A stretch of 64,000 bases of DNA from Bradyrhizobium archetypum. GTDB taxonomy: Bacteria > Pseudomonadota > Alphaproteobacteria > Rhizobiales > Xanthobacteraceae. Of the stretch, positions 42,210 to 52,488 are shown one piece after another. The stretch is taken from NCBI RefSeq assembly GCF_013114835.1, contig NZ_JAAVLW010000001.1:434001-498000 (forward strand), in the 5' to 3' direction. Below the pieces are notes generated by a model. That model saw only the letters and a list, made by a program, of their open reading frames with translations. It did no database searches and had not been told where the DNA came from. The translations under genes were made by a program, and so were the position numbers. How positions within the stretch are numbered: position 1 is the stretch's first letter; each line of letters starts with the position of its first letter.

Positions 42210-43343
42210 ATGAAATCGCCGATCTGCGATATGCTGGGGATCGAATTCCCGCTGCTCGCCTTCAGCCATTGCCGCGACGTGGTCGCCGCCGTCAGCCGCG
42301 CCGGCGGATTTGGCGTGCTGGGCGCGACCACGCACTCGCCCGAGACGATCGAGCAGGAACTGAAATGGATCGACGCGCATACCGACGGCAAGCCCTACGG
42401 GCTCGACGTGCTGATCCCCGAAAACATTTCGACCGCGGGCGAAAAGGACGTCACCTGGAAGAGCCTGGAAGCGCGGATTTCGCCGCAGCACCGCGACTTC
42501 ACCCGCAACCTCCTGAAGAAACACGGCGTCGAGCTGACGACGACCAATGTCGCCGACAACCAGCCGCAGCCGTTCGACGCGCAGCGCGCGCTCGACGTGC
42601 TGGAGGTGTCGTTCCGTCACCCGATCAAGCTGATTGCGAATGCGCTCGGCGTGCCGCCGAAACAGATGATCGACATGGGCCGCAAGCACGGCGTGCCGGT
42701 GGCGGCGCTTGTGGGTTCGAAAGAGCACGCGCTGCGGCAGGTCGCTGCCGGTGTCGATATCCTGGTGGCACAGGGCACCGAGGCGGGCGGCCATTGCGGC
42801 GAGGTCACGACCATGGTGCTGGTTCCGGAGGTGATCAAGGCGATCAAGCCGGTCCGCGACGTGCCGGTGCTGGCCGCCGGTGGCATCATGACAGGTAAGC
42901 AGATGGCCGCATGCATGGCGATGGGCGCCGCCGGCGCCTGGACCGGGTCGGTGTGGCTCGCGACGGTGGAATCCGAGACCACCGAAATCTTCCGCGAAAA
43001 GATGATCGCAGCCTCCTCGCGCGACGCGGTTCGCTCCAAGGGCCGCACCGGAAAGCCGGCGCGGCAATTGCGATCGGTGTGGACCGATGCGTGGGACCGC
43101 AGCCCGGACAGCCCCGGCGCGCTGCCGATGCCGCTGCAAAGCATCATCAGCCGCGACGCCTTCAACTCGATCGACCGCGCGGCCGCTGCCGGCAACGTGC
43201 AGGCGCGCGATCTCGTGACCTATTTCGTCGGCCAGGGCGTCGGCCTGATCGATAGCGTGAAATCGGCCGGCGCGGTGGTGCAGGAATTCAAGGAGGATTT
43301 TGCCGATGCGGTGGAGCATCTGAACATGCTGATGGAGGAGTGA
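42210..43343 (+). CDS. Nitronate monooxygenase / 2-nitropropane dioxygenase-like flavoprotein
   Basis: 377 residues, TIM-barrel FMN protein: MLGIEFPLLAFSHC, SRAGGFGVLGATTHSPE, the catalytic-His region AQGTEAGGHCGEVTTMVLVPEV and VLAAGGIMTGKQMAACMAMGA. Ends with a short helical domain. The family oxidises nitronates, but many members are unrelated NADH-dependent reductases. The ATG at 42210 follows GGGAGGAC; the frame to 42162 is less likely. It is probably co-transcribed with the thiolase-like gene 136 bp downstream, although a palindrome lies between. Confidence 0.9.
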   Translation: MKSPICDMLGIEFPLLAFSHCRDVVAAVSRAGGFGVLGATTHSPETIEQELKWIDAHTDGKPYGLDVLIPENISTAGEKDVTWKSLEARISPQHRDFTRNLLKKHGVELTTTNVADNQPQPFDAQRALDVLEVSFRHPIKLIANALGVPPKQMIDMGRKHGVPVAALVGSKEHALRQVAAGVDILVAQGTEAGGHCGEVTTMVLVPEVIKAIKPVRDVPVLAAGGIMTGKQMAACMAMGAAGAWTGSVWLATVESETTEIFREKMIAASSRDAVRSKGRTGKPARQLRSVWTDAWDRSPDSPGALPMPLQSIISRDAFNSIDRAAAAGNVQARDLVTYFVGQGVGLIDSVKSAGAVVQEFKEDFADAVEHLNMLMEE

Positions 43344-43354
43344 GTGCTCTCACA

Positions 43355-43440
43355 CCGTCATTGCGAGCGAAGCGAAGCAATCCATAGCGCCACACGTGGA
43401 GCTATGGATTGCTTCGTCGCTGCGTTCCTCGCAATGACGG
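43355..43440. repeat. Palindromic intergenic repeat, family A
   Basis: CCGTCATTGCGAGCGAAGCGAAGCAATCCATAGC pairs with GCTATGGATTGCTTCGTCGCTGCGTTCCTCGCAATGACGG. It lies between the nitronate monooxygenase-like and thiolase-like genes, both on the + strand, 12 bp after the first stop. Confidence 0.85.
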
Positions 43441-43479
43441 AATGACAAGCTGTGAACTGAGAAAGCGAAACAAGAAAAA

Positions 43480-44994
43480 ATGTCCAAGACTTCCCTCCCC
43501 GAAGATCGCATTCCCGTTATTGTCGGCGTCGGCGAAATCGTCGACCGCCCCAAGGACATCGCCGATGGCCTCGAGCCGCTGACGCTGCTCGAACAGGCGG
43601 TGAAACGGGCGGTGGCCGATAGCGGGGCAAAACTGCTCGGCGAGCTCGGCTCGCTTGACGTCGTCAATTTCCTGAGCTGGCGCTACCGCGATCCAGAAAA
43701 GCAGCTTGCGGCACGGCTTGGCGCCAAGCCGGCGCATTGTTATTACGGCCCGGTCGGCGGCGAGAGCCCGATCCGCTACATCCACGAAGCGGCCAAGCGT
43801 ATCGCGCGCGGCGAATGCAGCGTCGCCGTCGTCTGCGGCGCGGAAGCGCAATCCACCGCAACCAAGGCGGAGCGCGGCGGCATCTCGCTGCCCTGGACAC
43901 CGTTCGCCCACGACGTCGAGGAGCCGAAGCGCGGTGCAGCGTTCCAGAAGCCAATGGCGGTGAAGCTCGGCGTGTTCCGCCCGATCACGGTCTATCCGCT
44001 CTATGAGTCCGCCACATCGGCGCATTGGGGCCAGACCCCGCGCGAGGCGCTCGCCGAATCCGGCGCGCTGTGGTCGACCTACTCGAAGGTCGCGTCGGAG
44101 AATCCGAACTCCTGGCTGAAGAAGCGTTTCTCACCGGAAGAGATCACGACGCCGACGCCGGAGAACCGGCTGATCGCCTGGCCCTATACAAAACTGATGG
44201 TGGCCAATCCGACCGTGAACATGGGCGGCGCGGTCCTGCTGACGTCGCTGGCGAAAGCCCGCGCGGTCGGCGTGGCCGAGGAGCGCCTGATCTATCCGAT
44301 CGGCGGCGCCTCGGCGGAGGAGCCGCGAGACTATCTGGTGCGCGACCAGTTTTATGAAAGCCATCCGCAGAATGCGGTGCTGAAGGCAGTGATGGACCTC
44401 GTCGATGGCGACGCCAGGAAATTCGACGCCATCGAGCTCTATAGCTGTTTTCCTTGCGTACCCAAGATGGCGCGGCGGACGCTCGGCTTGGGCCGCAACG
44501 TGCAGCCGACGGTGACCGGCGGACTCACCTTCTTCGGCGCGCCGCTCAACAGCTATATGACGCACGCGGCCGTCGCGATGGTGCGCAAGTTGCGCGAGGG
44601 CGGCAAGCTCGGCCTGCTGTACGGCCAGGGCGGCTTTGTCACCAAGCATCACGGACTGGTGCTGTCGCGCGAGGCGCCGAACGAGCCGCTTGCGCAGGAC
44701 ACCAGCGTGCAGGCCGAGGCCGACCGCAACCGCCGCAAGGTGCCGGACTTCGTTACCGAGGCCTCAGGCAAGGGCAAGGTCGAAAGCTTTACCGTACTGT
44801 ACAAGGGCAATGGCGAGATCGAGCACGGCGTGGCAATGCTGCGCACCGAGGCCGACGCGCGGGCGCTGGCGCGTATCCCGGCCAACGACGCAGCGACGCT
44901 CAAGCACTTGCTGGACATGGATCGCACGCCGGTGGGGTCAGTCGGCGATATCGTTACCGGGGGCGATGGCGTGCTGGAGTGGCGTGTGGCGTAG
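43480..44994 (+). CDS. Thiolase-like protein (SCP2/TLP type) with extra C-terminal domain
   Basis: 504 residues. An N-terminal thiolase fold is clear (VIVGVGEIVDRPKD, SVAVVCGAEAQST, PTVNMGGAVLLTS, TVTGGLTFFGAPLNSYMTHA). It is followed by ~90 residues like an OB or beta-barrel domain (KVESFTVLYKGNGEIEHG). Where thiolases carry the nucleophile Cys (CxSG before a long helix) this has GGESPIRYIHEAA. The last catalytic Cys region reads YGQGG. ELYSCF replaces HDCF. So Claisen chemistry is doubtful. Mycobacterial thiolase-like proteins with a C-terminal barrel show the same plan. Role in lipid metabolism is likely, reaction unknown. Confidence 0.88.
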   Translation: MSKTSLPEDRIPVIVGVGEIVDRPKDIADGLEPLTLLEQAVKRAVADSGAKLLGELGSLDVVNFLSWRYRDPEKQLAARLGAKPAHCYYGPVGGESPIRYIHEAAKRIARGECSVAVVCGAEAQSTATKAERGGISLPWTPFAHDVEEPKRGAAFQKPMAVKLGVFRPITVYPLYESATSAHWGQTPREALAESGALWSTYSKVASENPNSWLKKRFSPEEITTPTPENRLIAWPYTKLMVANPTVNMGGAVLLTSLAKARAVGVAEERLIYPIGGASAEEPRDYLVRDQFYESHPQNAVLKAVMDLVDGDARKFDAIELYSCFPCVPKMARRTLGLGRNVQPTVTGGLTFFGAPLNSYMTHAAVAMVRKLREGGKLGLLYGQGGFVTKHHGLVLSREAPNEPLAQDTSVQAEADRNRRKVPDFVTEASGKGKVESFTVLYKGNGEIEHGVAMLRTEADARALARIPANDAATLKHLLDMDRTPVGSVGDIVTGGDGVLEWRVA

Positions 44995-45022
44995 CCCTCG
45001 CGTCCGCGGCGCGATGGGGCCA

Positions 45023-46762
45023 TTACGCCGCCCGCACCGTATCCAGGAATTTGCCGACCTCCAGCTTGAGCCGGTTCGAGTCCGCGGAGAGCGCCTGTGC
45101 GGCGGACAGCACCTGCGCAGAAGCCGAGCCGGTCTCGCCTGCGCCGCGCTGCACGTCGGTGATGTTGACCGAGACCTGATGGGTGCCCTCGGCCGCCTGC
45201 TGCACGTTGCGGGAGATTTCCTGCGTCGCCGCGCCCTGCTCTTCCACGGCGGCTGCAATGGTCGAGGCGATCTCCGCCAGCCGTTCAATGGTGCCGCTGA
45301 TCTCCTTGATGGCGCCGACGGATTCTTGCGTCGCGCCCTGAATGCCGGTGATCTGCTGGCCGATTTCGCCGGTGGCCTTGGCGGTCTGTTCCGCGAGCGC
45401 CTTCACCTCTGATGCCACGACCGCAAAGCCGCGACCGGCTTCGCCGGCGCGCGCCGCCTCGATGGTGGCGTTGAGCGCGAGCAGATTGGTCTGGCCGGCA
45501 ATGGTGTTGATCAGTTCGACCACATCGCCGATCCGGGCAGCCGCCTTCGACAGCTCGCTGACGCGGTCATTGGTGACGCGGGCCTGGTCGACGGCCGCCC
45601 CGGCCATTCGCGCCGATTCCTGCACCTGGCGGCTGATCTCGTTGACTGAAGAAGACAGTTCTTCCGTGGCCGAAGCAACCGACTGCACGTTGGTGGTCGC
45701 CTCCTCCGAAGCAGCCGCCACCATAGTCGTTACCTGCTGGGCGCGCTCGGCGGTCGTCGTCAGTGTCCGGGCCGAGGCTTCCAGCTCGGTCGAAGCTGAT
45801 GACACGGTTTCGACGATCTCGCCGACCGCCGCCTCGAACGAATCCGCCAGGCGGACCATTTCGGCCTTGCGCTGTTCCGCGGCGGCCTGATCCTGCCTGA
45901 TCTTGGCTTCTGCTTCGTCGCGGGCCTTCTGCTCGGACACGACCTTGAATTTCTCGACGGCTGCAGCGACCGCGCCGAGTTCATCCTTGCGACCCAGGCC
46001 GGGGAGGACTACGCCGAAATTGCCGCCTGCCAGCTCGTCCATCGAGACGCTCAGTGCCCGCATCGGCCGGGCGATCGTGAAGAACGAAAGGATGCTGGTT
46101 CCGACCAGCAACAAAATCGTGGCGATGCCGATTGCCATGGCTTCCCGTTCGGCCGCGGCCATTTCCCGGGCTGCCTGGGCTGCGGCCTCTTCAACGCCGC
46201 GCTTGGCCAAGTCGGCGATCTGGTTGGCGAGCTGTTCGAGTTCGGCTGCGATCGGCAGCGTCGTCTCGCGCGCGATGCGAACCGCTTCGTCGTTGAGCTT
46301 TGCAATTTTCGCTGGGGCATCAGTCCCTCCGCCTGCGGCGGCAATTGCTTCAGCTCGAACCGCCGCAATCTGCTGGGCGCCTTTGGCATAGTCAGCCGAC
46401 CTCGACTTGAGTTTTTCAATCCGGGCACGATTTTCGGCCGACGAGAGGGCGAGCATCCCGTCGGCAAAATGATTGACGGATTTGAACCGGGCGGCGAGAT
46501 AGTCGGTGGCCCTTTGCATGTCCGCCGGATTGTTGACGAGGCGGAGATCCCGAACGCCAATCTGCATGCCGCGAATTGACGCCTTCGCATCTACCGCATC
46601 GCGGGCGATCGTTTGCTGCGTTGATTTTTGAACATCGGCATTGCGGATAGCGGTGTTCGCGCGCATCTGGATCATCACCATCGCACCAACAAGCAAAACG
46701 CCGAGGCCTGAGGCGATGCCGAGCTTGGCGCCGATCGACAAGTTGAGGATGAAGCGGGACAT
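45023..46762 (-). CDS. Methyl-accepting chemotaxis protein 1
   Basis: 579 residues. TM1 at about 11-30 ([20 protein letters not shown]), a helical periplasmic sensor of ~155 residues, TM2 around [21 protein letters not shown], a HAMP domain ([18 protein letters not shown]), and a signalling coiled coil with the hairpin-tip wording [24 protein letters not shown]. No C-terminal CheR-binding pentapeptide; it ends FLDTVRAA. The ATG at 46762 begins at MSRFILNL; the frame upstream to 46942 has no membrane-protein features. The convergent thiolase-like gene ends 28 bp away. Ligand unknown. Confidence 0.93.
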   Translation of the reverse strand: MSRFILNLSIGAKLGIASGLGVLLVGAMVMIQMRANTAIRNADVQKSTQQTIARDAVDAKASIRGMQIGVRDLRLVNNPADMQRATDYLAARFKSVNHFADGMLALSSAENRARIEKLKSRSADYAKGAQQIAAVRAEAIAAAGGGTDAPAKIAKLNDEAVRIARETTLPIAAELEQLANQIADLAKRGVEEAAAQAAREMAAAEREAMAIGIATILLLVGTSILSFFTIARPMRALSVSMDELAGGNFGVVLPGLGRKDELGAVAAAVEKFKVVSEQKARDEAEAKIRQDQAAAEQRKAEMVRLADSFEAAVGEIVETVSSASTELEASARTLTTTAERAQQVTTMVAAASEEATTNVQSVASATEELSSSVNEISRQVQESARMAGAAVDQARVTNDRVSELSKAAARIGDVVELINTIAGQTNLLALNATIEAARAGEAGRGFAVVASEVKALAEQTAKATGEIGQQITGIQGATQESVGAIKEISGTIERLAEIASTIAAAVEEQGAATQEISRNVQQAAEGTHQVSVNITDVQRGAGETGSASAQVLSAAQALSADSNRLKLEVGKFLDTVRAA

Positions 46763-47016
46763 GGCTATGCGTCTTTCAAATGAAAACGACTTCAGGGAAA
46801 TCGCAGCGCTGCCGTGTGTTTCCCGCGCGGCGGGATCACGGTGAAGACGTGCCGGGCCAATTTGGACGAGCCGGTTCGTTGCGAACGAAGGGCTCCTGCG
46901 GCTGATGGCCACAGAGCGGCACCCATGAAGACAAGGTCCCATGCGATGGTTAATCAGTATCTAAGGGCGCGCGACTGACCAACTGGTAGTATTACGGATT
47001 GCGGTTCGTCTGGCCG

Positions 47017-48051
47017 TCACGACGGCTCGCCCGTCTGCTTGCGGGCCGCCGACAACGTCTGCTGAGGCGTTTCGCCGAACAACTCACGATATAACGCGGT
47101 GAATTCGCCCATGTGCCAGAAGCCGTTCGCCAGCGCGACCGCCTTGACCGACTGCGCCGAGGACCCTCGCACCAGTTGCTGTCGCACATTCCATAGCCGC
47201 CGCAGCCGCATATAGCGATGCATGCTCATGCCGCGAATGGCAACCACGGCGTTATGCAGCGTCCGCACCGAGACGCCGAGTTGCCGCGCCACGTCGGCAC
47301 TGTACAGCGTCTTGCCCGTGCTATCGGCAACGAACTCGTCGAGCTTTCGAACCAGCCCCAGATAGTGGCTCAGGCTCAGGCGCTTGGCTTCGGGCGTGGG
47401 CGATGCCGCAGCCATCGCCAGGTCGACCGCCTGCAGGATCGACTCTTCAACGTGCTCGATCACATTCGGCTGGGCGAAGGTTTCAGGCGAGTGCGAAGCG
47501 AGCATCAAGGCATCGCCAACCGTTGTCCGCAACGCTTCGCATTTGTCCGCCAACGTCACGATCAGTTGAGCGCTATCGGCCTCGCCCGGCCAGCCTCGAT
47601 CGTCGATGGAAGCAAAATTAACAAGCGCCACCTGATTGGCCTGCTGCTCCACGATCTCACACGTCGCGGTACCCTTGACCAGCAGCAAGGCCGGCGCGCG
47701 GGCCTCCACGCCGTTGATGATCAACGAAGTCGCGTCGTCCATCGCGAAACCGACGATCGCGCCGGTCGTGGAATACTGCATCTGCAGGATTCGCGGGAAC
47801 GTCCGCTGCAGATGGACCGAACAGGATCTCAGCTTCAATGTAGCGAAAGCGGCGTCGAAGCGTTTGGCGTCGATCGGAATGCTCTTGGCTTCGCCCAGTC
47901 CGTCGATGCTCCGGAAACGATCGATGTCCAGAGGACGGCTAAGCTTTACGAACTCAGACTCAACTAGTTCATCAAGCAGCGACACGCGGCGGCCATCCGA
48001 GCACTCGGTAGCGATCCATGGCAGATCTTCCGACATCAGACCGTCTGTCAT
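47017..48051 (-). CDS. AraC family transcriptional regulator
   Basis: 344 residues. The N-terminal ~210 residues resemble the AraC-binding-like domain (LQMQYSTTGAIVGFAMDDA). Two helix-turn-helix units follow at the C-terminus (SADVARQLGVSVRTLHNAVVAIRG and SAQSVKAVALANGFWHMGEFTALYRELFGETPQQ). It lies inside the chemoreceptor cluster on the same strand, 255 bp after MCP 2 and 254 bp before MCP 1. It could control a receptor gene or something distant; no operator was identified. Confidence 0.92.
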   Translation of the reverse strand: MTDGLMSEDLPWIATECSDGRRVSLLDELVESEFVKLSRPLDIDRFRSIDGLGEAKSIPIDAKRFDAAFATLKLRSCSVHLQRTFPRILQMQYSTTGAIVGFAMDDATSLIINGVEARAPALLLVKGTATCEIVEQQANQVALVNFASIDDRGWPGEADSAQLIVTLADKCEALRTTVGDALMLASHSPETFAQPNVIEHVEESILQAVDLAMAAASPTPEAKRLSLSHYLGLVRKLDEFVADSTGKTLYSADVARQLGVSVRTLHNAVVAIRGMSMHRYMRLRRLWNVRQQLVRGSSAQSVKAVALANGFWHMGEFTALYRELFGETPQQTLSAARKQTGEPS

Positions 48052-48306
48052 CAGATCGTCACGATGCTTCCGCGTATTACCACTTTTTCCCGATTACGAA
48101 AGTTCGTTCGCCACATTTGGCGCCAGTTTCGCTCATGGCGATTGATCGATAACTGGCGCAATCGCGAGTTTGCGATCTAGGCGTGTTTCCGCCGTTTCGT
48201 ACAGCCGAAAACAGGCTACTCAAGGCAGTTCGCGTTTCCGATTTCGAACGTCTGCGGTCGCGAGGCCGGCATGAGCGGCCAGCTTCAGACAAACGGGATC
48301 AGGCGC

Positions 48307-50007
48307 TCAGGCCGCCCGCACCGAATCCAGGAACCTGCCAACTTCGAGCTTGAGCCGATGGCTGTCGCCGGACAGCGACTGCGCCGCCGCAAGCACCTGC
48401 GAGGAGGCAGAACCGGTTTCGCTGGCGCCGCGCTGCACGTCGGTAATATTGGAGGAAACCCGCTGGGTGCCCATCGCCGCCTGCTGCACGTTGCGAGAAA
48501 TCTCCTGCGTTGCGGCGCCCTGCTCCTCCACAGCCGCTGCGATCGCCGACGAGATCTCCGACAGCCTCTCGATAGTGCCGCTGATTGCCTGGATCGCGTT
48601 CACGGATTCCTGGGTCGCCGCCTGGATACCGGTGATCTGCTGGCCGATTTCACCGGTGGCCTTTGCGGTCTGCTCGGCCAATGCCTTGACCTCGGAAGCC
48701 ACCACCGCGAAGCCGCGGCCAGCCTCGCCGGCGCGCGCTGCCTCGATCGTGGCGTTGAGCGCAAGCAGGTTGGTCTGGCCGGCGATGGTGTTGATGAGCT
48801 CAACGACGTCGCCGATGCGGGTTGCCGCCTTCGACAATTCGCTGACGCGGTCATTGGTGGTGCGGGCCTGATCGACGGCGTCAGTGGCCATGCGAGCCGA
48901 CTCCTGTACCTGGCGGCTGATCTCGGTAACCGACGACGCCATCTCTTCGGTGGCCGAGGCCACCGACTGCACATTGGTCGATGCCTCTTCGGAGGCTGCC
49001 GCGACCGTCGACGTGAGCTCCTGCGCGCGTTCCGCGGTGGCCGTGAGCGTGCCCGCCGATACTTCTAGCTGACTGGATGCCGACGACACGGTCTCGACGA
49101 TCCGGCCGACCGCGGCCTCGAAATCGTCGGCCATCTTGTCCATGTCCGCCTTGCGGCTCGCCACGGCGCGGGTCTCGGCCGCGCGCTGCTCTGTTTCCAG
49201 CGACTGGCGGGCGACGGCATTGCTCTTGAATATCTCGACGGCCTTGGCCATCTCGCCGACCTCGTCGCCGCGGCCGATGCCCGGCACCTCGACGTTGAGG
49301 TTGCCGCTGGCAAGGTCGTTCATGGCGACGGTCATACGCTGGAGCGGGCCGGTGATGCTCCGCGCCACGACGATCGACACCGCTAGCATGAACAGAAGGA
49401 TCACGCCGGCAACGATCAGCGAGCGCTGGGTCGACACCCAGGCTTGGGCGTTGAGGTCATCGATGTAGACGCCGGTGCCGATCACCCAGTTCCACGGCGC
49501 GAAGCCGACCACATAGGACAATTTCGGCTGAGGCTTGTCGAAGCCGGGCTTCGGCCACTCGTAGGGAACAAAGCCTGAGCCATTCTTTCTGACCGCGTCG
49601 ACAAAATCGACGAACAGCAGCTTGCCGTTCGGATCCTTATAGGCCGACAGATCGTTGCCGTTCATTTCCGGCTTGATCGGATGCATCACCATTTTGGGAT
49701 GCATGTCGTTGATCCAGTAGTAGTCGTTGTTGCCGTAGCGAAGCGCGGAAATCCGCGCCATCGCCCGCTTTTGCGCGTCGGCGGCGGGAACGTCACCCTT
49801 CTGCGCCGCGGCATGCTCTTCCTTGACGATGCCGAGCGCGAGTTCACCGAGATGGCGCAGCTCGATCTGCTTCTGCTGGTTCAGGCTCGATGCCAGTTCG
49901 CGCGACTCGAGAAAGGTCACGCAAAGCAGCCCGGCAAAGCTGAGGCAGATGAGCGCATAAATCTTCCGGCCAACCGTCATCCTGGCCCGGTCTATCATTC
50001 CAAACAT
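48307..50007 (-). CDS. Methyl-accepting chemotaxis protein 2 (single Cache sensor)
   Basis: 566 residues. TM1 at about 14-33 ([20 protein letters not shown]). A periplasmic sCache_2-like sensor follows ([53 protein letters not shown]). TM2 is [17 protein letters not shown], then HAMP ([17 protein letters not shown]) and the signalling domain ending FLDSVRAA. The GGAGAG 6 nt before the ATG at 50007 supports that start over 50046. The Cache wording NDYYWINDM...MVMHP is typical of sensors for small carboxylates. Confidence 0.94.
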   Translation of the reverse strand: MFGMIDRARMTVGRKIYALICLSFAGLLCVTFLESRELASSLNQQKQIELRHLGELALGIVKEEHAAAQKGDVPAADAQKRAMARISALRYGNNDYYWINDMHPKMVMHPIKPEMNGNDLSAYKDPNGKLLFVDFVDAVRKNGSGFVPYEWPKPGFDKPQPKLSYVVGFAPWNWVIGTGVYIDDLNAQAWVSTQRSLIVAGVILLFMLAVSIVVARSITGPLQRMTVAMNDLASGNLNVEVPGIGRGDEVGEMAKAVEIFKSNAVARQSLETEQRAAETRAVASRKADMDKMADDFEAAVGRIVETVSSASSQLEVSAGTLTATAERAQELTSTVAAASEEASTNVQSVASATEEMASSVTEISRQVQESARMATDAVDQARTTNDRVSELSKAATRIGDVVELINTIAGQTNLLALNATIEAARAGEAGRGFAVVASEVKALAEQTAKATGEIGQQITGIQAATQESVNAIQAISGTIERLSEISSAIAAAVEEQGAATQEISRNVQQAAMGTQRVSSNITDVQRGASETGSASSQVLAAAQSLSGDSHRLKLEVGRFLDSVRAA

Positions 50008-50158
50008 GCTTGCTCTCCACGCGACGATGGCGGTCGTCCGCCCCATTGCGCGGAATCGTATAGGTCAGGGGCTTTCTACCCGTTAATTTTGTACTCAGTA
50101 GATATACGGAGTTTTATTGAACGGGCGGCAAGCGCATCGCGGATACCGACGGCAATAA

Positions 50159-50181
50159 GCCCGCCCTTGTTCAGGGGCGGG
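50159..50181 (-). terminator. Putative terminator of MCP 3
   Basis: On the minus strand a GCCCGCC/GGCGGGC stem with a 9-nt loop is followed by TTATT. It is 30 bp after the MCP 3 stop codon. The U-tract is weak. Confidence 0.55.
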
Positions 50182-50210
50182 CCCCGTTTGGATTACGGTC
50201 CCTCGGCTAC

Positions 50211-52241
50211 TTACGCCGCGCGCACCGAGTTCAGGAACCTGCCGACTTCGAGCTTGAGGCGGTTCGAATCCGACGACAGTGATTGCGCCGAAGATAGCAC
50301 CTGAGACGAGGCGGTACCGGTCTCGCCGGCGCCGCGCTGCACGTCGGTGATGTTGGCGGAGACCTGCTGAGTGCCCCGCGCCGCCTGCTGCACGTTGCGG
50401 GAGATTTCCTGGGTTGCGGCACCCTGCTCTTCCACGGCGGCCGCAATGGTTGAGGATATTTCCGACAGCTTCTCGATGGTGTTGCTGATCGCCTGGATCG
50501 CCCCGACCGACTCTTCCGTTGCGGCCTGGATACCCGTGATCTGCTGGCCGATCTCGCCGGTCGCCTTCGAGGTCTGTTCCGCCAGCGCCTTCACCTCGGA
50601 AGCGACGACGGCGAAGCCGCGGCCGGCGTCGCCCGCGCGGGCCGCCTCGATGGTGGCGTTGAGCGCCAGCAGATTGGTCTGCTCAGCGATGGTGTTGATG
50701 AGTTCGACCACGGCGCCGATGCGGGCCGCCGCCTTCGACAGTTCGCTGACCCGATCGTTGGTGGTGCGGGCCTGATCGACGGCCTCGTTGGCCATCCGGG
50801 CCGATTCCTGAACCTGACGGCCGATCTCGGTGATGGACGAGGCCATCTCCTCGGTGGAGGAAGCGACCGACTGCACATTGGTGGAAGCTTCCTCGGAAGC
50901 CGCGGCCACCATCGTGGTCAGCTCCTGCGCGCGCTCGGCGGTTGCCGTCAGCGTGCCGGCGGCGGTTTCGAGTTCGGTCGATGCCGAGGAGACGGTCTCG
51001 ACGATCTTGCCGACCGCGCCTTCGAAATCGTCGGCGAGCTTGATCATTTCGGCCTTGCGCCGCTGCGCCGCGACCAGGTCCTGCTCGACCTTGGCCTCGG
51101 CTTCCTCGCGGGCCTTCTGCTCGGCGTTTTCGCGAATGATGGTCACTGTCTTGGCGAGATCGCCGATTTCGTCGCCGCGGCCGGCGCCGGGAATCTCGAC
51201 GTCGAGATTGCCACCGGCCATCTCGCCCAGCGCGCCGTTGAGGCGCGTCATCGGACGCGCGACGCCCAGGAAGGAGAACACAACCGAGCCGATCAATGAG
51301 GCGACCACGATGATCGCCATGATCAGGTTGATGCTGTTGGCGCGCTCGGTATCGTCCATCACGGCGTCCTTCGAGGTCTTCGCATCCTTTTGCGCAGCCT
51401 CGACAGTTGCCTCCATCAGGCTGGCGACGTCAGCGGCGGCCTTGACGGTGCGGTTGGCGATGATGTCGTTCTTCGACTGCTCGGTCCGTACCGCCTCCTC
51501 ATTGGCCGCCAGGAATCGCTTGACGAGCGAGGAAAGGTTGCTGACCACGACCAGCAATTCGCGATCATCGGCCTCGCCGCGCAACTTGTTGAAGACATCC
51601 TTCAACGAGGCCTCGGTCTTGGCCATCTCCGTGACCAGGTTGGCATCGCCGGTGGCGCCGAGCTTCCAGGCAGCAGCCCGCAACGCGTTCACCTTGCCAT
51701 CGGCCTGAAACAGCAAACGCTCGATCTCGAGCCGGTTGTCCAGCTTCGCCATGGCCGGCAACTTCATCTGGGTATCGACCGCCTTGGTCCATTCCTCCGA
51801 GATGACCGAGCGCTTCTCGATTTGCGTCAGCAGCGTGGTCTGCGCCTTGGCGAGATCCTCCACGGCGGCGGCAAAGCCTTCCATCAGGGCCTTCGTCTTC
51901 TGCAGTCGCTCCCTGGCATCCGGTTGCTGGGCCATCGCCAGCGCTGCTTCCAGCTCCTTTGCCGCGCTCGCCTTGTGGCGCTGCAGATCGGCAAGGGCCT
52001 TTTCGACTTCAGCGGGAGCTCTCGCCAGGCGGACGTCGCCGGCGGCAAGCTGAATCTTGCGCAGGTCGATATGCGCGGCGAGCGAATTGTCAGCCACCTT
52101 CTGCGATCGGGAGGCGCGCTCGCTGGCTTCCTCGATTCTCGCCTCCGTGACCATCTGGTTGGCCACCATGCCGATCGCCAGCAGGACGCCGAGCGCCCCG
52201 GCCAAGCCCAGTTTGTTTCCGATACGGTTGAGCTTGATCAT
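50211..52241 (-). CDS. Methyl-accepting chemotaxis protein 3 (long helical sensor)
   Basis: 676 residues. TM1 at about 10-30 ([20 protein letters not shown]). A periplasmic region of ~270 residues is all helical ([44 protein letters not shown]), about twice the four-helix sensors. TM2 is [22 protein letters not shown], then HAMP ([17 protein letters not shown]). The signalling domain ends FLNSVRAA; the tip has [21 protein letters not shown]. The ATG at 52241 starts [10 protein letters not shown]; the open frame to 52310 is unlikely. A helical-bimodular (HBM-like) sensor is suggested by the length. Confidence 0.93.
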   Translation of the reverse strand: MIKLNRIGNKLGLAGALGVLLAIGMVANQMVTEARIEEASERASRSQKVADNSLAAHIDLRKIQLAAGDVRLARAPAEVEKALADLQRHKASAAKELEAALAMAQQPDARERLQKTKALMEGFAAAVEDLAKAQTTLLTQIEKRSVISEEWTKAVDTQMKLPAMAKLDNRLEIERLLFQADGKVNALRAAAWKLGATGDANLVTEMAKTEASLKDVFNKLRGEADDRELLVVVSNLSSLVKRFLAANEEAVRTEQSKNDIIANRTVKAAADVASLMEATVEAAQKDAKTSKDAVMDDTERANSINLIMAIIVVASLIGSVVFSFLGVARPMTRLNGALGEMAGGNLDVEIPGAGRGDEIGDLAKTVTIIRENAEQKAREEAEAKVEQDLVAAQRRKAEMIKLADDFEGAVGKIVETVSSASTELETAAGTLTATAERAQELTTMVAAASEEASTNVQSVASSTEEMASSITEIGRQVQESARMANEAVDQARTTNDRVSELSKAAARIGAVVELINTIAEQTNLLALNATIEAARAGDAGRGFAVVASEVKALAEQTSKATGEIGQQITGIQAATEESVGAIQAISNTIEKLSEISSTIAAAVEEQGAATQEISRNVQQAARGTQQVSANITDVQRGAGETGTASSQVLSSAQSLSSDSNRLKLEVGRFLNSVRAA

Positions 52242-52432
52242 GTCGACGACCCCATATTCTTCTGCAGCAGTTTTTCCTGAGGCGGAATTTGCCGCGCCAG
52301 GCACCGGCAACCTTCGCGCGCGAATCCCGAAGATGCCGGGCAGCCTAGCGGCGACCGGTTAATTTCCGCTTGCGTGAAACTAGGGATTGTCCAGCCGGGT
52401 TGTCGCACCGTCCATCTCGCGCGCCGGACGCG

Positions 52433-52467
52433 AAAAGGCCCGGCTCCGATTCCGGAAGCCGAGCCTT
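52433..52467 (-). terminator. Putative terminator of MCP 4
   Basis: On the minus strand AAGGCTCGGCTTCC pairs imperfectly with GGAGCCGGGCCTT and is followed by TTTT. It lies 22 bp after the MCP 4 stop codon and fits an intrinsic terminator. Confidence 0.65.
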
Positions 52468-52488
52468 CGTCTGGCGTCGGGCGGGGTG

